A DNA stretch of 43,522 nucleotides from an uncultured Bacteroidota bacterium (GTDB lineage: Bacteria; Bacteroidota; Bacteroidia; Flavobacteriales; Flavobacteriaceae). The position numbers were made by a program, and so were the translations under genes. Each line of letters begins with the position of its first letter. Positions within the stretch are counted from its first letter, which is position 1. The stretch is from NCBI GenBank assembly GCA_903861155.1, contig CAIOTL010000218.1, positions 1 through 43,522 on the forward strand. Reading direction: 5' to 3'. Positions 1-9,127 of this stretch are shown in pieces. The notes beneath the pieces are model-generated. The model had not been told where the DNA came from and did no database searches. It was given only the letters and a program-made list of their open reading frames with translations.

Positions 1-27
1 TCATTTCTGACAGCTTTTCCGCTAACG

Positions 28-107
28 TACCCGGAGCCGGAGTCGAACCGGCACGGTTTCCCACAGGTGTTTGAGACCAGCGCGTCTACCAATTCCGCCA
101 TCCGGGC
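28..107 (-). tRNA. tRNA-Leu (anticodon CAA)
   Basis: Read on the minus strand, the sequence folds as a class II tRNA. The acceptor arm is GCCCGGA against TCCGGGT, with a G-U pair at the end. The D-loop contains AATTGGTAGACGC, the anticodon loop is CTCAAAC giving CAA (decodes UUG), the variable arm is long as expected for leucine, and the T-loop is GGTTCGACTCC. The 3' CCA is not encoded. The discriminator base is A, as in leucine tRNAs. Confidence 0.93.
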
Positions 108-195
108 TTAGCAGACAATGAAATAACGACAGTTATTCAACGCAATAAAAGAAGAAATTATTAAAAAAACAACCCGCTTTTCCTTTAACACGGTG

Positions 196-203
196 CAAAT
201 GTA
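196..203 (-). promoter_or_regulatory. -7 promoter box upstream of tRNA-Leu
   Basis: TACATTTG on the minus strand matches the Bacteroidota -7 consensus TAnnTTTG. It lies about 90 bases before the mature tRNA 5' end. No clear -33 TTTG is visible. It faces away from the prs promoter at 270-277, so the two genes are divergently transcribed. Confidence 0.5.
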
Positions 204-247
204 AAAAATAATATTAATGTTTCTAATAAAAATACACGAAATTTTCC

Positions 248-277
248 TTTCAGAGTTCGATTTAATTCCTAAATTTG
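248..277 (+). promoter_or_regulatory. Promoter of prs
   Basis: TAAATTTG at 270-277 matches TAnnTTTG, with TTTC at 248-251 as a possible -33 element. The predicted transcript has a leader of roughly 110 bases before the prs ATG at 396. No riboswitch fold was recognised in that leader. Confidence 0.55.
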
Positions 278-395
278 CACCTCGGTAAAACGAAACACAG
301 CAACTAACTACACCCGAGGCGCATACATCATCTGGCTAAGAAAAATATCGAAGCCTAATTTTATGGAGCGTAGCGGAATAAAAACAACAAACTAA

Positions 396-1337
396 ATGTT
401 ACACTTAGAGCCAGAAGCTAAAATTTTTGCGTGTTCACAAAGTGTTTACCTCGCAGAAAAGATTTCCAAGGAATATGGAATTCCATTAGGCAAGGTTACA
501 ATGTCAAAATACAGTGATGGAGAATTTCAGCCATCTTATGAAGAGTCGATAAGAGGTTTGCGCGTGTTTATTGTTTGTTCCACTTTCCCAAATTCGGATA
601 ATTTGATGGAATTGTTGCTTATGATAGACGCTGCAAAACGAGCTTCGGCCAGACATATTACCGCTGTAATTCCATACTTTGGTTGGGCAAGACAAGACAG
701 AAAAGACAAACCAAGGGTTCCGATTGGAGCAAAATTGACGGCAAAATTACTGGAAACTGCCGGAGCAACGAGAATAATGACGATGGATTTGCACGCAGAC
801 CAAATTCAGGGATTCTTTGAAAAACCAGTAGATCATCTTTTTGCATCGACAATATTTTTGCCTTATGTAAAAAGTTTGAACCTAGAACATTTGACAATCG
901 CATCGCCCGATATGGGAGGTTCCAAAAGAGCTTATGCGTATTCAAAATTCTTGGAATCGGATGTAGTGATTTGTTACAAACAACGAAAAGAAGCCAACAT
1001 CATCGACACGATGGAATTGATTGGCGAAGTGAAAGGCCGAAATGTAATTTTGGTCGATGACATGATTGACACCGGAGGCACCTTGGCGAAAGCCGCGGAT
1101 TTAATGATCGAAAAAGGAGCATTGAGCGTGAGAGCGATTTGTACCCACGCCATTTTATCTGGAAGCGCTTACGAAAAAATAGAACATTCGAAATTGCTCG
1201 AATTGATAGTTACTGATTCTATTCCGTTAAAGAAGGAATCAAACAAGATAAGAGTGGTGAGTTGTGCACCCCTTTTTGCTGAAGTTATGCACATGGTGCA
1301 CCACAACAATTCCATTAGTGGAACATTTTTGATGTAA
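396..1337 (+). CDS. prs: Ribose-phosphate pyrophosphokinase
   Basis: PRPP synthase transfers diphosphate from ATP to ribose 5-phosphate, giving PRPP for purine, pyrimidine, histidine and NAD synthesis in the cytoplasm. At 313 residues it has the normal family length. Visible motifs are the ATP-site region FGWARQDRK near residue 96, the flexible catalytic region DLHADQIQGFF near residue 130, and the PRPP-binding loop VDDMIDTGGT near residue 220. The ATG at 396 places the start immediately before the first conserved beta strand (KIFACSQ). rplY follows after 123 bases and pth is downstream, so prs-rplY may be cotranscribed up to the hairpin at 2093. Confidence 0.96.
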   Translation: MLHLEPEAKIFACSQSVYLAEKISKEYGIPLGKVTMSKYSDGEFQPSYEESIRGLRVFIVCSTFPNSDNLMELLLMIDAAKRASARHITAVIPYFGWARQDRKDKPRVPIGAKLTAKLLETAGATRIMTMDLHADQIQGFFEKPVDHLFASTIFLPYVKSLNLEHLTIASPDMGGSKRAYAYSKFLESDVVICYKQRKEANIIDTMELIGEVKGRNVILVDDMIDTGGTLAKAADLMIEKGALSVRAICTHAILSGSAYEKIEHSKLLELIVTDSIPLKKESNKIRVVSCAPLFAEVMHMVHHNNSISGTFLM

Positions 1338-1460
1338 TTATTAGCAGTAAGGAAAAGGGTTTAAGCCATAAGCATAAAACTGATCGTCATTACATTTTGC
1401 ATAAAGCATAAAGCTTATTGCCTAAAACAGTAAATTATTTATTAACTATATTTTTTTACA

Positions 1461-2072
1461 ATGAAATCGATTACAATTAAAGGATCAGAAAGAGAAAGCG
1501 TGGGCAAAGTTGCGACTAAAGCCTTACGTAATGCTGGAGCGGTTCCTTGCGTGTTATACGGAGGAAATCAACCAGTGCATTTTTCAGCAGACGAAAGAGC
1601 ATTCAAAACCTTGGTTTACACTCCAAACGCACACACCGTTGTGATTGAACTTGGTGAAGGAAAATCATTCAATGCTGTTTTACAGGACATTCAGGTTCAC
1701 CCCGTGTCTGACAAAATTTTACATATTGACTTCTTTCAATTATTTGATGACAAAGAAATCACTATGGAAGTTCCAGTGAAAATAACTGGAGTTTCTCCAG
1801 GTGTATTATTAGGTGGAGATTTACGTTTGAACACTCGTAGATTGAAAGTAAAAGCGTTACCAAAAAATCTTCCTGATTTTATTGAAGCTAATATTTCAGG
1901 TCTTGAAATGGGAAACAAATTGTATGTTACGAAACTTGTTTCTGACAAATACAAATTGTTGCACCCAGACAACACCGTTGTTGCTCAAGTAAGAATTTCT
2001 CGTGCCGCTATGAAAGCAGCTCAAGAAGCGGCAAAAGCAGCAAAAGCACCAGCAGGGAAAAAGAAAAAATAA
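1461..2072 (+). CDS. rplY: 50S ribosomal protein L25 / general stress protein Ctc
   Basis: This is a 203-residue protein of the long (CTC-type) L25 family, which binds 5S rRNA at the central protuberance of the large subunit. The N-terminal L25 beta barrel begins with [19 protein letters not shown] and includes VPCVLYGG near residue 30. A second all-beta TL5/CTC C-terminal domain follows from about residue 98. The tail is Ala/Lys-rich and ends in KKKK, which fits an rRNA-contacting extension. The start ATG at 1461 directly precedes the conserved first strand. It lies between prs and pth, an order that makes sense for housekeeping translation and nucleotide genes, and ends before a strong terminator hairpin. 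Confidence 0.94.
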   Translation: MKSITIKGSERESVGKVATKALRNAGAVPCVLYGGNQPVHFSADERAFKTLVYTPNAHTVVIELGEGKSFNAVLQDIQVHPVSDKILHIDFFQLFDDKEITMEVPVKITGVSPGVLLGGDLRLNTRRLKVKALPKNLPDFIEANISGLEMGNKLYVTKLVSDKYKLLHPDNTVVAQVRISRAAMKAAQEAAKAAKAPAGKKKK

Positions 2073-2092
2073 TTTTTTCGAACAATTCAAGA

Positions 2093-2123
2093 AAGCATCA
2101 GTTGTAAAACTGGTGCTTTTTTT
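2093..2123 (+). terminator. Rho-independent terminator after rplY
   Basis: An 11-bp stem AAGCATCAGTT / AACTGGTGCTT with one G-U pair and a GTAA loop is followed directly by a run of seven T. It lies 20 bases after the rplY stop codon. Confidence 0.85.
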
Positions 2124-2306
2124 GTTTTATGAAGCACGACGACTTTTGTTTTTGAGAACCATTGCTCCCGCTATCGCCGCAATCCACGCCAAAAAGCATG
2201 GGATTTCCACTTCAAATGAAGTTCACTGAACTGCGCTGAAAATAGAAATTAAGTCAAGTAATCTGGGCTAAAGAGAAAAACGCCTTTTAAAATATCGTAT
2301 TATCTC

Positions 2307-2337
2307 AGTTTCAAATTAAGCAATTGCATTACTTTTG
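2307..2337 (+). promoter_or_regulatory. Promoter of pth
   Basis: TACTTTTG at 2330-2337 matches TAnnTTTG exactly. A GTTT at about 2308-2311 sits 18 bases upstream and can serve as the -33 element. Transcription should begin near 2341, so the six codons upstream of ATG 2342 cannot be in this mRNA. Confidence 0.6.
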
Positions 2338-2341
2338 TAAA

Positions 2342-3016
2342 ATGATAAAATGGATAAAAACCCTGTTTTCATCAACAAAAACAGAAGACAACACAGATCT
2401 TATGAAACCTGAGGTTCACGAACACCAAAAAAACAATATAAAAAGCATGAGTAATAAATATTTAATCGTAGGACTTGGCAACATTGGTACCGAATATGTA
2501 AATACCCGGCACAACATCGGTTTTAAAATCGTCGATTTCTTTGCCAAAAAAGAAGGAATTCCCTTCGAAACTGTAAAACTGGGCTCGCTTGCCGAATACA
2601 AATTCAAGGGACGAACTTTTTTGCTTTTAAAACCGAACACCTTTATGAATCTGAGCGGAAAAGCAGTACGATTCTGGATGGACAAAGAAAATATTCCACT
2701 CGAAAACATCATGGTGATTGCCGATGATTTGAATTTGTCTTTTGGAACCATACGTATCAAACCAAAAGGGAGTGATGGCGGTCACAACGGACTAAAAAAC
2801 ATCAACTTAATCTTAAATACGACAAATTATACCCGATTTCGATTTGGCATCAGTGACGAATTCAAAAAGGGAAAACAAATAGACTATGTCCTTGGTGAAT
2901 GGGATGAAGACGAGAAAACAAAACTTCCGGAACGACTGGAATTGGCTTCCGAAGTCATAAAAACCTTCGGGACTGCTGGATTAGAAAATGCCATGACGGC
3001 TTTTAACGGAAAATAA
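2342..3016 (+). CDS. pth: Peptidyl-tRNA hydrolase
   Basis: Pth frees tRNA from peptidyl-tRNAs dropped by stalled ribosomes. The core starts at MSNKYLIVGLGN (ATG 2447), giving 189 residues, the normal family length. Conserved features include NTRHNIGF with the catalytic His, KPNTFMNLSGKAV, DDLNLSFG and GGHNGLKNI. The frame is open further upstream, with ATGs at 2402 and 2342. The -7 box at 2330-2337 rules out anything before about 2341, so 2342 would give a nearly leaderless mRNA and a 35-residue N-terminal extension beginning MIKWIKTLFSS. I report 2342 as the longest start the promoter permits; 2447 is the conservative alternative. The stop codon lies inside the following terminator hairpin. 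Confidence 0.9.
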   Translation: MIKWIKTLFSSTKTEDNTDLMKPEVHEHQKNNIKSMSNKYLIVGLGNIGTEYVNTRHNIGFKIVDFFAKKEGIPFETVKLGSLAEYKFKGRTFLLLKPNTFMNLSGKAVRFWMDKENIPLENIMVIADDLNLSFGTIRIKPKGSDGGHNGLKNINLILNTTNYTRFRFGISDEFKKGKQIDYVLGEWDEDEKTKLPERLELASEVIKTFGTAGLENAMTAFNGK

Positions 3017-3054
3017 GAAAGGGGGTCCATTATAAGATTCCCTTTCTTATTTTA
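3012..3054. terminator. Bidirectional terminator between pth and the converging metalloprotease gene
   Basis: A 12-bp perfect stem AATAAGAAAGGG / CCCTTTCTTATT encloses a 16-base loop. It is A-rich on one flank and T-rich on the other. It overlaps the pth stop codon and lies 14 bases past the stop of the convergent minus-strand gene, so it can end both transcripts. Confidence 0.8.
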
Positions 3055-3067
3055 ATCTTTATTTCAC

Positions 3068-5737
3068 TTATTCCACTACGATCTTTTTGACTAGTTGTCT
3101 GTCTCCATCGATAACTGTTAAAAAATAAACACCCGATTGCGCATTATTTAATTGTATATTTTCATTGAAATTCGCCTTGTTGTCAAATTGATTTTCGAAA
3201 ATTATTTTGCCTAACATATCGTTCACCGAGACTTTTACCCCATTTTCGGATTTACTGGTAAATTGAATGTTGAAGTTTCCCTTGTTTGGATTTGGATACA
3301 AAACAAAATCATTAATCTCGAAGCTCGGCGCCGACAAAGTAAATGTCTGCGTGCAAATTGTAATGGAAGCAGCATTCAAAGTTCCCACGTTAATTGCATA
3401 AGCATCCCGAACCATCAATGTCCACGTACCTTGCGGATTTATCCCGTCAAATGTCGTCAATGCTTGTGCTGGCGCAACAGTTTGCAAAGTGGTAGTTCCA
3501 CAAACCAATGTCCCTCCAAAATCGTCATAATTCAGTGACAAACTACTATCAGTGCTTCCGCAACTTCTATCAAATAACTTAACAATTGTGCCTTGGGGAC
3601 TCATCACCTCAATTTCAACATCCGACAGATAAGAGTGCGTCAAGCCTATGTTAAGGGTCACTTTGGAGATTGTCTCTGTCGAAATCGGAGCAGTTATTGT
3701 TCTTGTAATGTAAGATGCCACACCATCAGGAATGGCAAAAGGAGTCGATGGAAAAGTATAGGTGTTACAAGCCGAAGAAACCGAATATCCAATAGCAAAT
3801 GGCATACTGTTTACTGCATAATAGATATTGGCAGTCGGTTCTACTAAAATCCTGCAATTCGTTGCCGTTATATTGGGCACCGTTATGATTTCAGAACCGT
3901 CGTTTGGGATATTCGAAACTAAAACTATTGGAAAAGTCAATCCTCCGTCAGTAGAAAGTTTGATGTTCACATTTGTCGAACCAGCCAAAGCATTTGAGCC
4001 ATTTACACTCCAAGTTATAGTTTGATTAGACCCTTGAGGCCACCCAATATCTGGAGTGTTTTGTGAGGTCACAGCAAATGGACCGATTGTTCCACTTACA
4101 TTAACGATCATACCACTGGCATTTGTTAGCGCAGCTCCCACTGCTGCATTGTCTCTACCTGTTAGGGTAAAATGAAGCGTTCGCGCTATAGACGAAACCG
4201 ATTCCCAAGTGGTGGTCAATTTACTTAAAAGTACCGTACTCAAGGCGGGTATATACCTAGTGGCTATGCTGGTAGGATAAATCGATCTAAAAAGAGGACC
4301 ATCAGGTTTTGTAGTATACCCAAGGCTGTTAGCCGCATCCTGCGTAATGGCTGAATCATTTTGTTCCCAAGTGTAAGTAACGGTATCCCCATCTGAATCT
4401 GAGCCAGTGCCATTTAAAACAAAGGCGGTAGTGTTAGGAATTGTCCAATCGGAACCTGCATTTATTGTTGGGGGACTATTGGCAATGGGAATGCTCACGG
4501 GGCAAGATTTTGTGGCAAGATTGTTTTGAATTTGCAAAATGCTGACGTACGCAAAATAATCATCAGAATAGAGTTGAACATCATAATTAGTGATTCCTGC
4601 ATAACCCATAATGGTCGAGCCGCTTCCAGGTTCCACCTGAACCCCCGTTCCTTCTAATGCATACGAAAAAGTATGGTTAGCCCCCAGTTGATGCCCCATT
4701 TCGTGCACCACATAATCAATATCAAAAGTGTCCCCTTGAGGAATTCCGTCTGCTGGAGAAGTAAATGCACTTCCTTTTCCTAACGGATTAGCAACAGTGG
4801 GATCTATACAAACACAGCCTATACACCCTGAATTACCTCCGCCTCCCGAAGCACCAAACAAATGGCCTATGTCATAATTAGCGCTTCCAATGGTATTAGT
4901 TAAATTAGTCTGCAACTCCTGATTCCAAGCTCCGTTTGAACCTGCAGTCCCATCTGAATAAGGATCAGTAAGGGCATTAGTATAAATGATGAGATCGTTA
5001 TTCGCGATAATATTCAATTTAACCGCCAAGTCTTTATTTAAAATTCCGTTGACACGAGCCATCGTCGCATTCATGCCTGCCAAAGCCCCCGCGACTGTTC
5101 CTCCGAAAAAAGTAGCGTATTCGCCTGTACAGGACAAGGCCAACCTCATGGTTTTAAAAACCTGGTTGTTCGATTTGACGGCACCAATTTTATTTAGCAA
5201 CTGCTTATTTAAAACAACATCTTGAGTTTTACAAGTAAATGGCAAAGTTCCTTTATCCCTTACTTTAGCTTCAAAAAGTACATAAACCTTGCCGTCTTTT
5301 GTATAGGGTTCTATAAATTCTGACCCGCTACCTCCTCTTAAAATCATAGTCTGAATCCCTTTTGGCGACAAACTAAAATTAAGCGAAGCTTTTTTATCGG
5401 TGATTCCAGTTCCTGAATAGGCTCTAATATCGGGATATTTTGCTTGTAATTCGGGTTCGAAATTAGAAGATTCGAAAACCAAAAATTTCTCTAATTTACC
5501 TTTAGCATTGGGGATTTCGATTTCAACCCCCGTTTGTTCCTTAATCTTGGACAAGTTTTCCTTGAGCAAAACCTCGTCCAATTGGATTAATAACTGCCCT
5601 GCTATTTTTGATTTAACACTTGTCTTCTCAAGCATGGGATTTGTGTCGGCATCAATTATTTTCCACGGCGATAGCTTTTGAGCATAAACACCAGAATAAG
5701 AGAATAAGACAAGGAGTAAAAGTTTAATTTTATTCAT
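3068..5737 (-). CDS. T9SS-secreted reprolysin-like zinc metalloprotease with P domain
   Basis: This is a secreted protease of about 889 residues. The order is: signal peptide (MNKIKLLLLVLFSYSGVYAQ); a propeptide-like region to about 195; a metzincin catalytic domain with VVHEMGHQLGANHTF near residue 342 (HExxHxxGxxH zinc site) and the Met-turn IMGYAG; a PKD/Ig-like segment with GSDSDGDTVTYTWEQ; a proprotein-convertase P domain at about 660-800; and a T9SS type A sorting domain from about 810 (NDFVLYPNPNKG ... GVYFLTVIDG). The class is reprolysin-like (M12B); the natural substrate is unknown. I chose ATG 5737 over 5749 because it gives a compact signal peptide and lies 20 bases after the -7 box at 5758-5765. 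It is divergent from a second T9SS metalloprotease at 5944. Confidence 0.9.
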   Translation of the reverse strand: MNKIKLLLLVLFSYSGVYAQKLSPWKIIDADTNPMLEKTSVKSKIAGQLLIQLDEVLLKENLSKIKEQTGVEIEIPNAKGKLEKFLVFESSNFEPELQAKYPDIRAYSGTGITDKKASLNFSLSPKGIQTMILRGGSGSEFIEPYTKDGKVYVLFEAKVRDKGTLPFTCKTQDVVLNKQLLNKIGAVKSNNQVFKTMRLALSCTGEYATFFGGTVAGALAGMNATMARVNGILNKDLAVKLNIIANNDLIIYTNALTDPYSDGTAGSNGAWNQELQTNLTNTIGSANYDIGHLFGASGGGGNSGCIGCVCIDPTVANPLGKGSAFTSPADGIPQGDTFDIDYVVHEMGHQLGANHTFSYALEGTGVQVEPGSGSTIMGYAGITNYDVQLYSDDYFAYVSILQIQNNLATKSCPVSIPIANSPPTINAGSDWTIPNTTAFVLNGTGSDSDGDTVTYTWEQNDSAITQDAANSLGYTTKPDGPLFRSIYPTSIATRYIPALSTVLLSKLTTTWESVSSIARTLHFTLTGRDNAAVGAALTNASGMIVNVSGTIGPFAVTSQNTPDIGWPQGSNQTITWSVNGSNALAGSTNVNIKLSTDGGLTFPIVLVSNIPNDGSEIITVPNITATNCRILVEPTANIYYAVNSMPFAIGYSVSSACNTYTFPSTPFAIPDGVASYITRTITAPISTETISKVTLNIGLTHSYLSDVEIEVMSPQGTIVKLFDRSCGSTDSSLSLNYDDFGGTLVCGTTTLQTVAPAQALTTFDGINPQGTWTLMVRDAYAINVGTLNAASITICTQTFTLSAPSFEINDFVLYPNPNKGNFNIQFTSKSENGVKVSVNDMLGKIIFENQFDNKANFNENIQLNNAQSGVYFLTVIDGDRQLVKKIVVE

Positions 5738-5757
5738 GGCCAAAAACATTTATAACT

Positions 5758-5765
5758 CAAAATTA
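5758..5765 (-). promoter_or_regulatory. -7 promoter box of the reprolysin-like protease gene
   Basis: TAATTTTG on the minus strand matches TAnnTTTG. A TTTTTG lies 23 bases upstream as a possible -33. The box ends 20 bases before ATG 5737, the same spacing seen for ribF, bioB, panC and radA in this window, which supports that start. Confidence 0.55.
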
Positions 5766-5943
5766 GTATTTTTATATTTATTGAACTTCAAAAATTAAAA
5801 AACATAAGTTGTTGCTATTTATTAATTACGGTTATCTAAAAATTAAAAAACCGTCGATTAAAACCGCAACAATTAACAAATTTCATTTCAATTTGTGAAT
5901 AATATTTAGTTAAATTAGCCACTTTAATACTTTATTTAATATA

Positions 5944-8043
5944 ATGAAGACAACTTTCTCTATTTCCATCGATAAATTTTTTGTTTTAATTTGTATTTTT
6001 ACCCTAGGTCTCGCCTATAGTCAAACGCAAAAAACAACCAAAAAAACGCTATTTGGCAAAGCATTGAATACCGAAAGCGTAGATCCAAAAGATGGATACA
6101 TTCGCTGTGCCACAACGGAGTATGAGAAATTCCTGCAAGAGAAAAACCCTAGCAGAATGACTGACCCCCAGTTTGAAGCCTGGGCAACCCCCTTAGTCAA
6201 GCGTTACACTGCCTTGCGACTCACTTCAAAAACTGCTGTAACAACAATAACCATTCCAGTTGTTGTTCATGTGATTTACAATGGTCAGGCAATTGGGGTA
6301 GCCCCAAACATCACGGATGCACAGGTGAAATCCCAAATTTTGGTAATGAATCAAGATTATGGAAAAATGCAAGGAACACCTGGTTATAACACAAACCCTG
6401 TAGGAGCTAATACACTAATTCAATTTGTGTTGGCGCAACAAGACCCGAACGGAAACCCAACAAACGGAATTGACCGAGTGAGTCTTTGTCAGGATTCCTG
6501 GTCCGATACCGAAATGGATACAACTGTAAAACCAGCCACTATATGGGATCCAACCCAATACATGAATATGTGGTGCATCCAATTTGCCGACAATACCCTT
6601 TTAGGCTATGCACAGTTTCCCGATGCTTCGGGTTTATCCGGTCTCAACTACACAAATGGAACTTCAAATTCTGATGGTGTTGTTGCCAATTATAGTGTGT
6701 TTGGCAGCATTGATTACAATGACGGGACTTTTTTGCTGAATGCTCCCTATAATCGAGGCAGAACGATGTCACATGAAGTTGGGCATTTTCTAGGGCTAAG
6801 ACATATATGGGGTGATGCAACTTGTGGCGATGACTATTGTGCCGATACACCTGTTCATCATACTGCAAATTATGGCTGTCCTTCGCCAGTTCCTTTAAGC
6901 TGCAATTCTACAACCGTATACGAAATGCCCCAAAACTATATGGACTATACCGACGATTTATGCATGAACATTTTTACCCAAAATCAAACAGACCGGATAA
7001 CTGCCGTAATGAATAATTCCCCCAGAAGAAATACTTTGAAAACTTCAATTAAAAGTTCTCCCATGACCTTATTTGCTAATGATGCCGAAGTAAAACTCGA
7101 AACTAGTTGTCCTTTGACAACCTGCGGTACTGTAACTAATCAAACTATTCAAAGGATAATCCTCTACAATCGAGGCACAAACAATTTGACCTCGGCTAGT
7201 TTAAACTATTCCATCAATGGGGCAAGCAATACGGTGTACAATTGGGCTGGAAATTTGGCAACAAACGAATGTGCCGCAATTGACATCACCATCAATTCTG
7301 CCACAAATGGATCTATAGCTGTCAGCATTGCCACAGTTAACGGCGTTACCGACCAGAGATCCTCGAATAATACTGCCTCAGGAAATTTCTTTATACCAAT
7401 TGCTCCTGCTAATTATACTTTCACCGGTTTCGTGTATAGATTGCAGCAAGATTATTGGGGAAGCGAAACCACTTGGGATCTAAAAAACAGTTCCGGAGTC
7501 ACTTTATATAGCGGCGGTCCTTATACTGATACCTATGTAAATGCGACAACTATTTCGGTTGTTCCAGCATTGATAACCAAAAATTGGACATTGGCCAGCA
7601 ATCAATGCTATACTTTTACCATCCATGACAAGTCTGGTGATGGAATTTGTTGCGGCACTGGGCTCGGCTCTTCCGGTGACGGTTTTTACGACATTAAATC
7701 TACTAATGGGTTAACGGTTGTTACTTCTGGAGCCAAATTTGCTTCAAGCCAAAGCTACTCCTTTACCACCAATACTCTAGGAACAGCCACATTCGAAACC
7801 TTAAACGATATTTACCTTTATCCAAACCCGACGAAAGAAACAATAAACATAGTGATTCCTAGTAATTTTGGTTTGCCTAACAGTTTTACAATTTATAATA
7901 GCTTGGGCCAGACCATCAGCCAAAAAGAAGTTGCGAAAGAAACTGATTTGACCGTAAATACTTCCGCTTTTAGCAATGGTGTTTATTTCATAACCGTTGC
8001 AAAATGCGACTCGAAAAAAACCCTGCAATTCATCAAGGAATAG
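5944..8043 (+). CDS. T9SS-secreted pappalysin-like (M43) zinc metalloprotease
   Basis: A 699-residue secreted protease. The signal peptide is residues 1 to about 27, ending in LGLAYSQT. The catalytic domain opens with IPVVVHVIYN near residue 105. The zinc motif HEVGHFLGLRHIWGD starts at residue 277 and a Met-turn region NYMDYTDD follows near 332, the pattern of M43 cytophagalysin/pappalysin enzymes. Cysteine pairs near the active site (CGDDYC, CPSP) suggest disulphides. A CARDB-like beta domain follows at about 380-480, then a further all-beta module, and the last ~75 residues form a T9SS type A sorting domain (NDIYLYPNPTKE ... GVYFITVAKCD). The substrate cannot be told. It is divergent from the reprolysin-like gene across 206 bases, so the two may be coregulated. 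No exact TAnnTTTG precedes it. Confidence 0.9.
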   Translation: MKTTFSISIDKFFVLICIFTLGLAYSQTQKTTKKTLFGKALNTESVDPKDGYIRCATTEYEKFLQEKNPSRMTDPQFEAWATPLVKRYTALRLTSKTAVTTITIPVVVHVIYNGQAIGVAPNITDAQVKSQILVMNQDYGKMQGTPGYNTNPVGANTLIQFVLAQQDPNGNPTNGIDRVSLCQDSWSDTEMDTTVKPATIWDPTQYMNMWCIQFADNTLLGYAQFPDASGLSGLNYTNGTSNSDGVVANYSVFGSIDYNDGTFLLNAPYNRGRTMSHEVGHFLGLRHIWGDATCGDDYCADTPVHHTANYGCPSPVPLSCNSTTVYEMPQNYMDYTDDLCMNIFTQNQTDRITAVMNNSPRRNTLKTSIKSSPMTLFANDAEVKLETSCPLTTCGTVTNQTIQRIILYNRGTNNLTSASLNYSINGASNTVYNWAGNLATNECAAIDITINSATNGSIAVSIATVNGVTDQRSSNNTASGNFFIPIAPANYTFTGFVYRLQQDYWGSETTWDLKNSSGVTLYSGGPYTDTYVNATTISVVPALITKNWTLASNQCYTFTIHDKSGDGICCGTGLGSSGDGFYDIKSTNGLTVVTSGAKFASSQSYSFTTNTLGTATFETLNDIYLYPNPTKETINIVIPSNFGLPNSFTIYNSLGQTISQKEVAKETDLTVNTSAFSNGVYFITVAKCDSKKTLQFIKE

Positions 8044-8062
8044 CTTTTCGAAGCAAAAAATT

Positions 8063-8096
8063 AAAGAGGATCGATTTATTTCAATCCTCTTTTTTT
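8063..8096 (+). terminator. Terminator after the M43 protease gene
   Basis: A 9-bp stem AAAGAGGAT / ATCCTCTTT around a loop of about 12 bases is followed by a run of T to 8096. It separates the protease transcript from ribF. Confidence 0.75.
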
Positions 8097-8113
8097 ATGT
8101 GTTATTATTAGCA

Positions 8114-8121
8114 TAAATTTG
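8114..8121 (+). promoter_or_regulatory. -7 promoter box of ribF; decides the start codon
   Basis: TAAATTTG matches TAnnTTTG. The longest open frame would start at the TTG at 8119, inside this box, which is impossible for a transcript made from it. The first usable start is TTG 8143, 21 bases after the box. Confidence 0.6.
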
Positions 8122-8142
8122 CATCACCATAAAATAAATGCT

Positions 8143-9069
8143 TTGAAAATTTTTCATTCCATAAACGATTTCACCAACACCAAAAAAACGATTCTCACCC
8201 TAGGAACCTTTGATGGTGTTCACATTGGCCATAGAAAAATACTCGAAAGACTGACGCATCTCGAAGACGGAAAATACGAAAGCCTAGTACTTACTTTCTT
8301 TCCACACCCAAGAATGGTTTTGAAGGGACAATCCGAGATAAAATTGCTCAATACCATTGACGAAAAAATCGATTTGCTAGAAAATATAGGCATTGAAAAC
8401 CTTGTCATTCATCCTTTTGACGAACAATTCTCCATGCTGACCGCTCAGGAATTCGTCAAAACAATTCTTGTGGATCGATTCCACATCCACAAAATAATCA
8501 TAGGTTATGACCATCGTTTCGGCAGAAATCGAACGGCAAACATTGACGACCTAATCCTCTTTGGCCAACACTATGGTTTTGAAGTGGAACAAATTTCCGT
8601 CCAAGAAATCAACGATGTTTCGGTAAGTTCGACCAAAATCAGAACCGCTCTGATGGAAGGCAATATGGCTTTGGCCAATGAATACCTTGGTTACGACTAT
8701 ATTTTAACCGGAATTATTGCCAAAGGAAAGCAACTAGGAAGAACCATTGGGTTTCCCACGGCAAACCTCCAAATTCAAGAAAACTACAAACTGATTCCCC
8801 GAAACGGCGTTTATGTGGTGAAAAGCTTCATCAACCAGAACTCCTTTTTTGGAATGATGAACATTGGATTCAATCCCACAGTGGCGGGGGGAAATTTATC
8901 TATTGAAGTCCATTATTTTGACTTTGACGCTGATTTATATGACCAAGAAATACGGGTTTCCCTGCTCGAATACCTTCGTCCCGAACAAAAATTCGATTCT
9001 GTTGGCTTGTTAAAAGAACAGTTGGAAAAGGACAAAAAGGCCGCCTTGGCTCTTATCAACGGTCTTTAA
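8143..9069 (+). CDS. ribF: Bifunctional riboflavin kinase / FAD synthetase
   Basis: RibF phosphorylates riboflavin to FMN and adenylates FMN to FAD. The N-terminal adenylyltransferase domain shows TLGTFDGVHIGHRKIL, a histidine-rich nucleotidyl-transferase motif, then FFPHP and GYDHRFGRNR. The C-terminal kinase domain shows GRTIGFPTANL and NGVYVV. At 308 residues from TTG 8143 it has the normal length. No ATG is available in frame: the nearest ATG (8138) is in another frame and hits a stop at once. The promoter box at 8114 excludes the longer frame, so the start is TTG, giving (M)KIFHSINDF at the N-terminus. No FMN riboswitch was recognised upstream; the leader is too short for one. Confidence 0.93.
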   Translation: MKIFHSINDFTNTKKTILTLGTFDGVHIGHRKILERLTHLEDGKYESLVLTFFPHPRMVLKGQSEIKLLNTIDEKIDLLENIGIENLVIHPFDEQFSMLTAQEFVKTILVDRFHIHKIIIGYDHRFGRNRTANIDDLILFGQHYGFEVEQISVQEINDVSVSSTKIRTALMEGNMALANEYLGYDYILTGIIAKGKQLGRTIGFPTANLQIQENYKLIPRNGVYVVKSFINQNSFFGMMNIGFNPTVAGGNLSIEVHYFDFDADLYDQEIRVSLLEYLRPEQKFDSVGLLKEQLEKDKKAALALINGL

Positions 9070-9127
9070 TCTCCCTCTTTTTTCTTCTTTGGAAAGCCAT
9101 TGCTTCCCTTGGTAGGGTACCACAACT

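Noticed and set aside
2124..2306. Possible dispersed repeat containing GCTCCCGCTATCGCCGC between rplY and pth.
   Set aside because: It resembles fragments of flavobacterial intergenic repeats, but there is no second copy in the window to support it.
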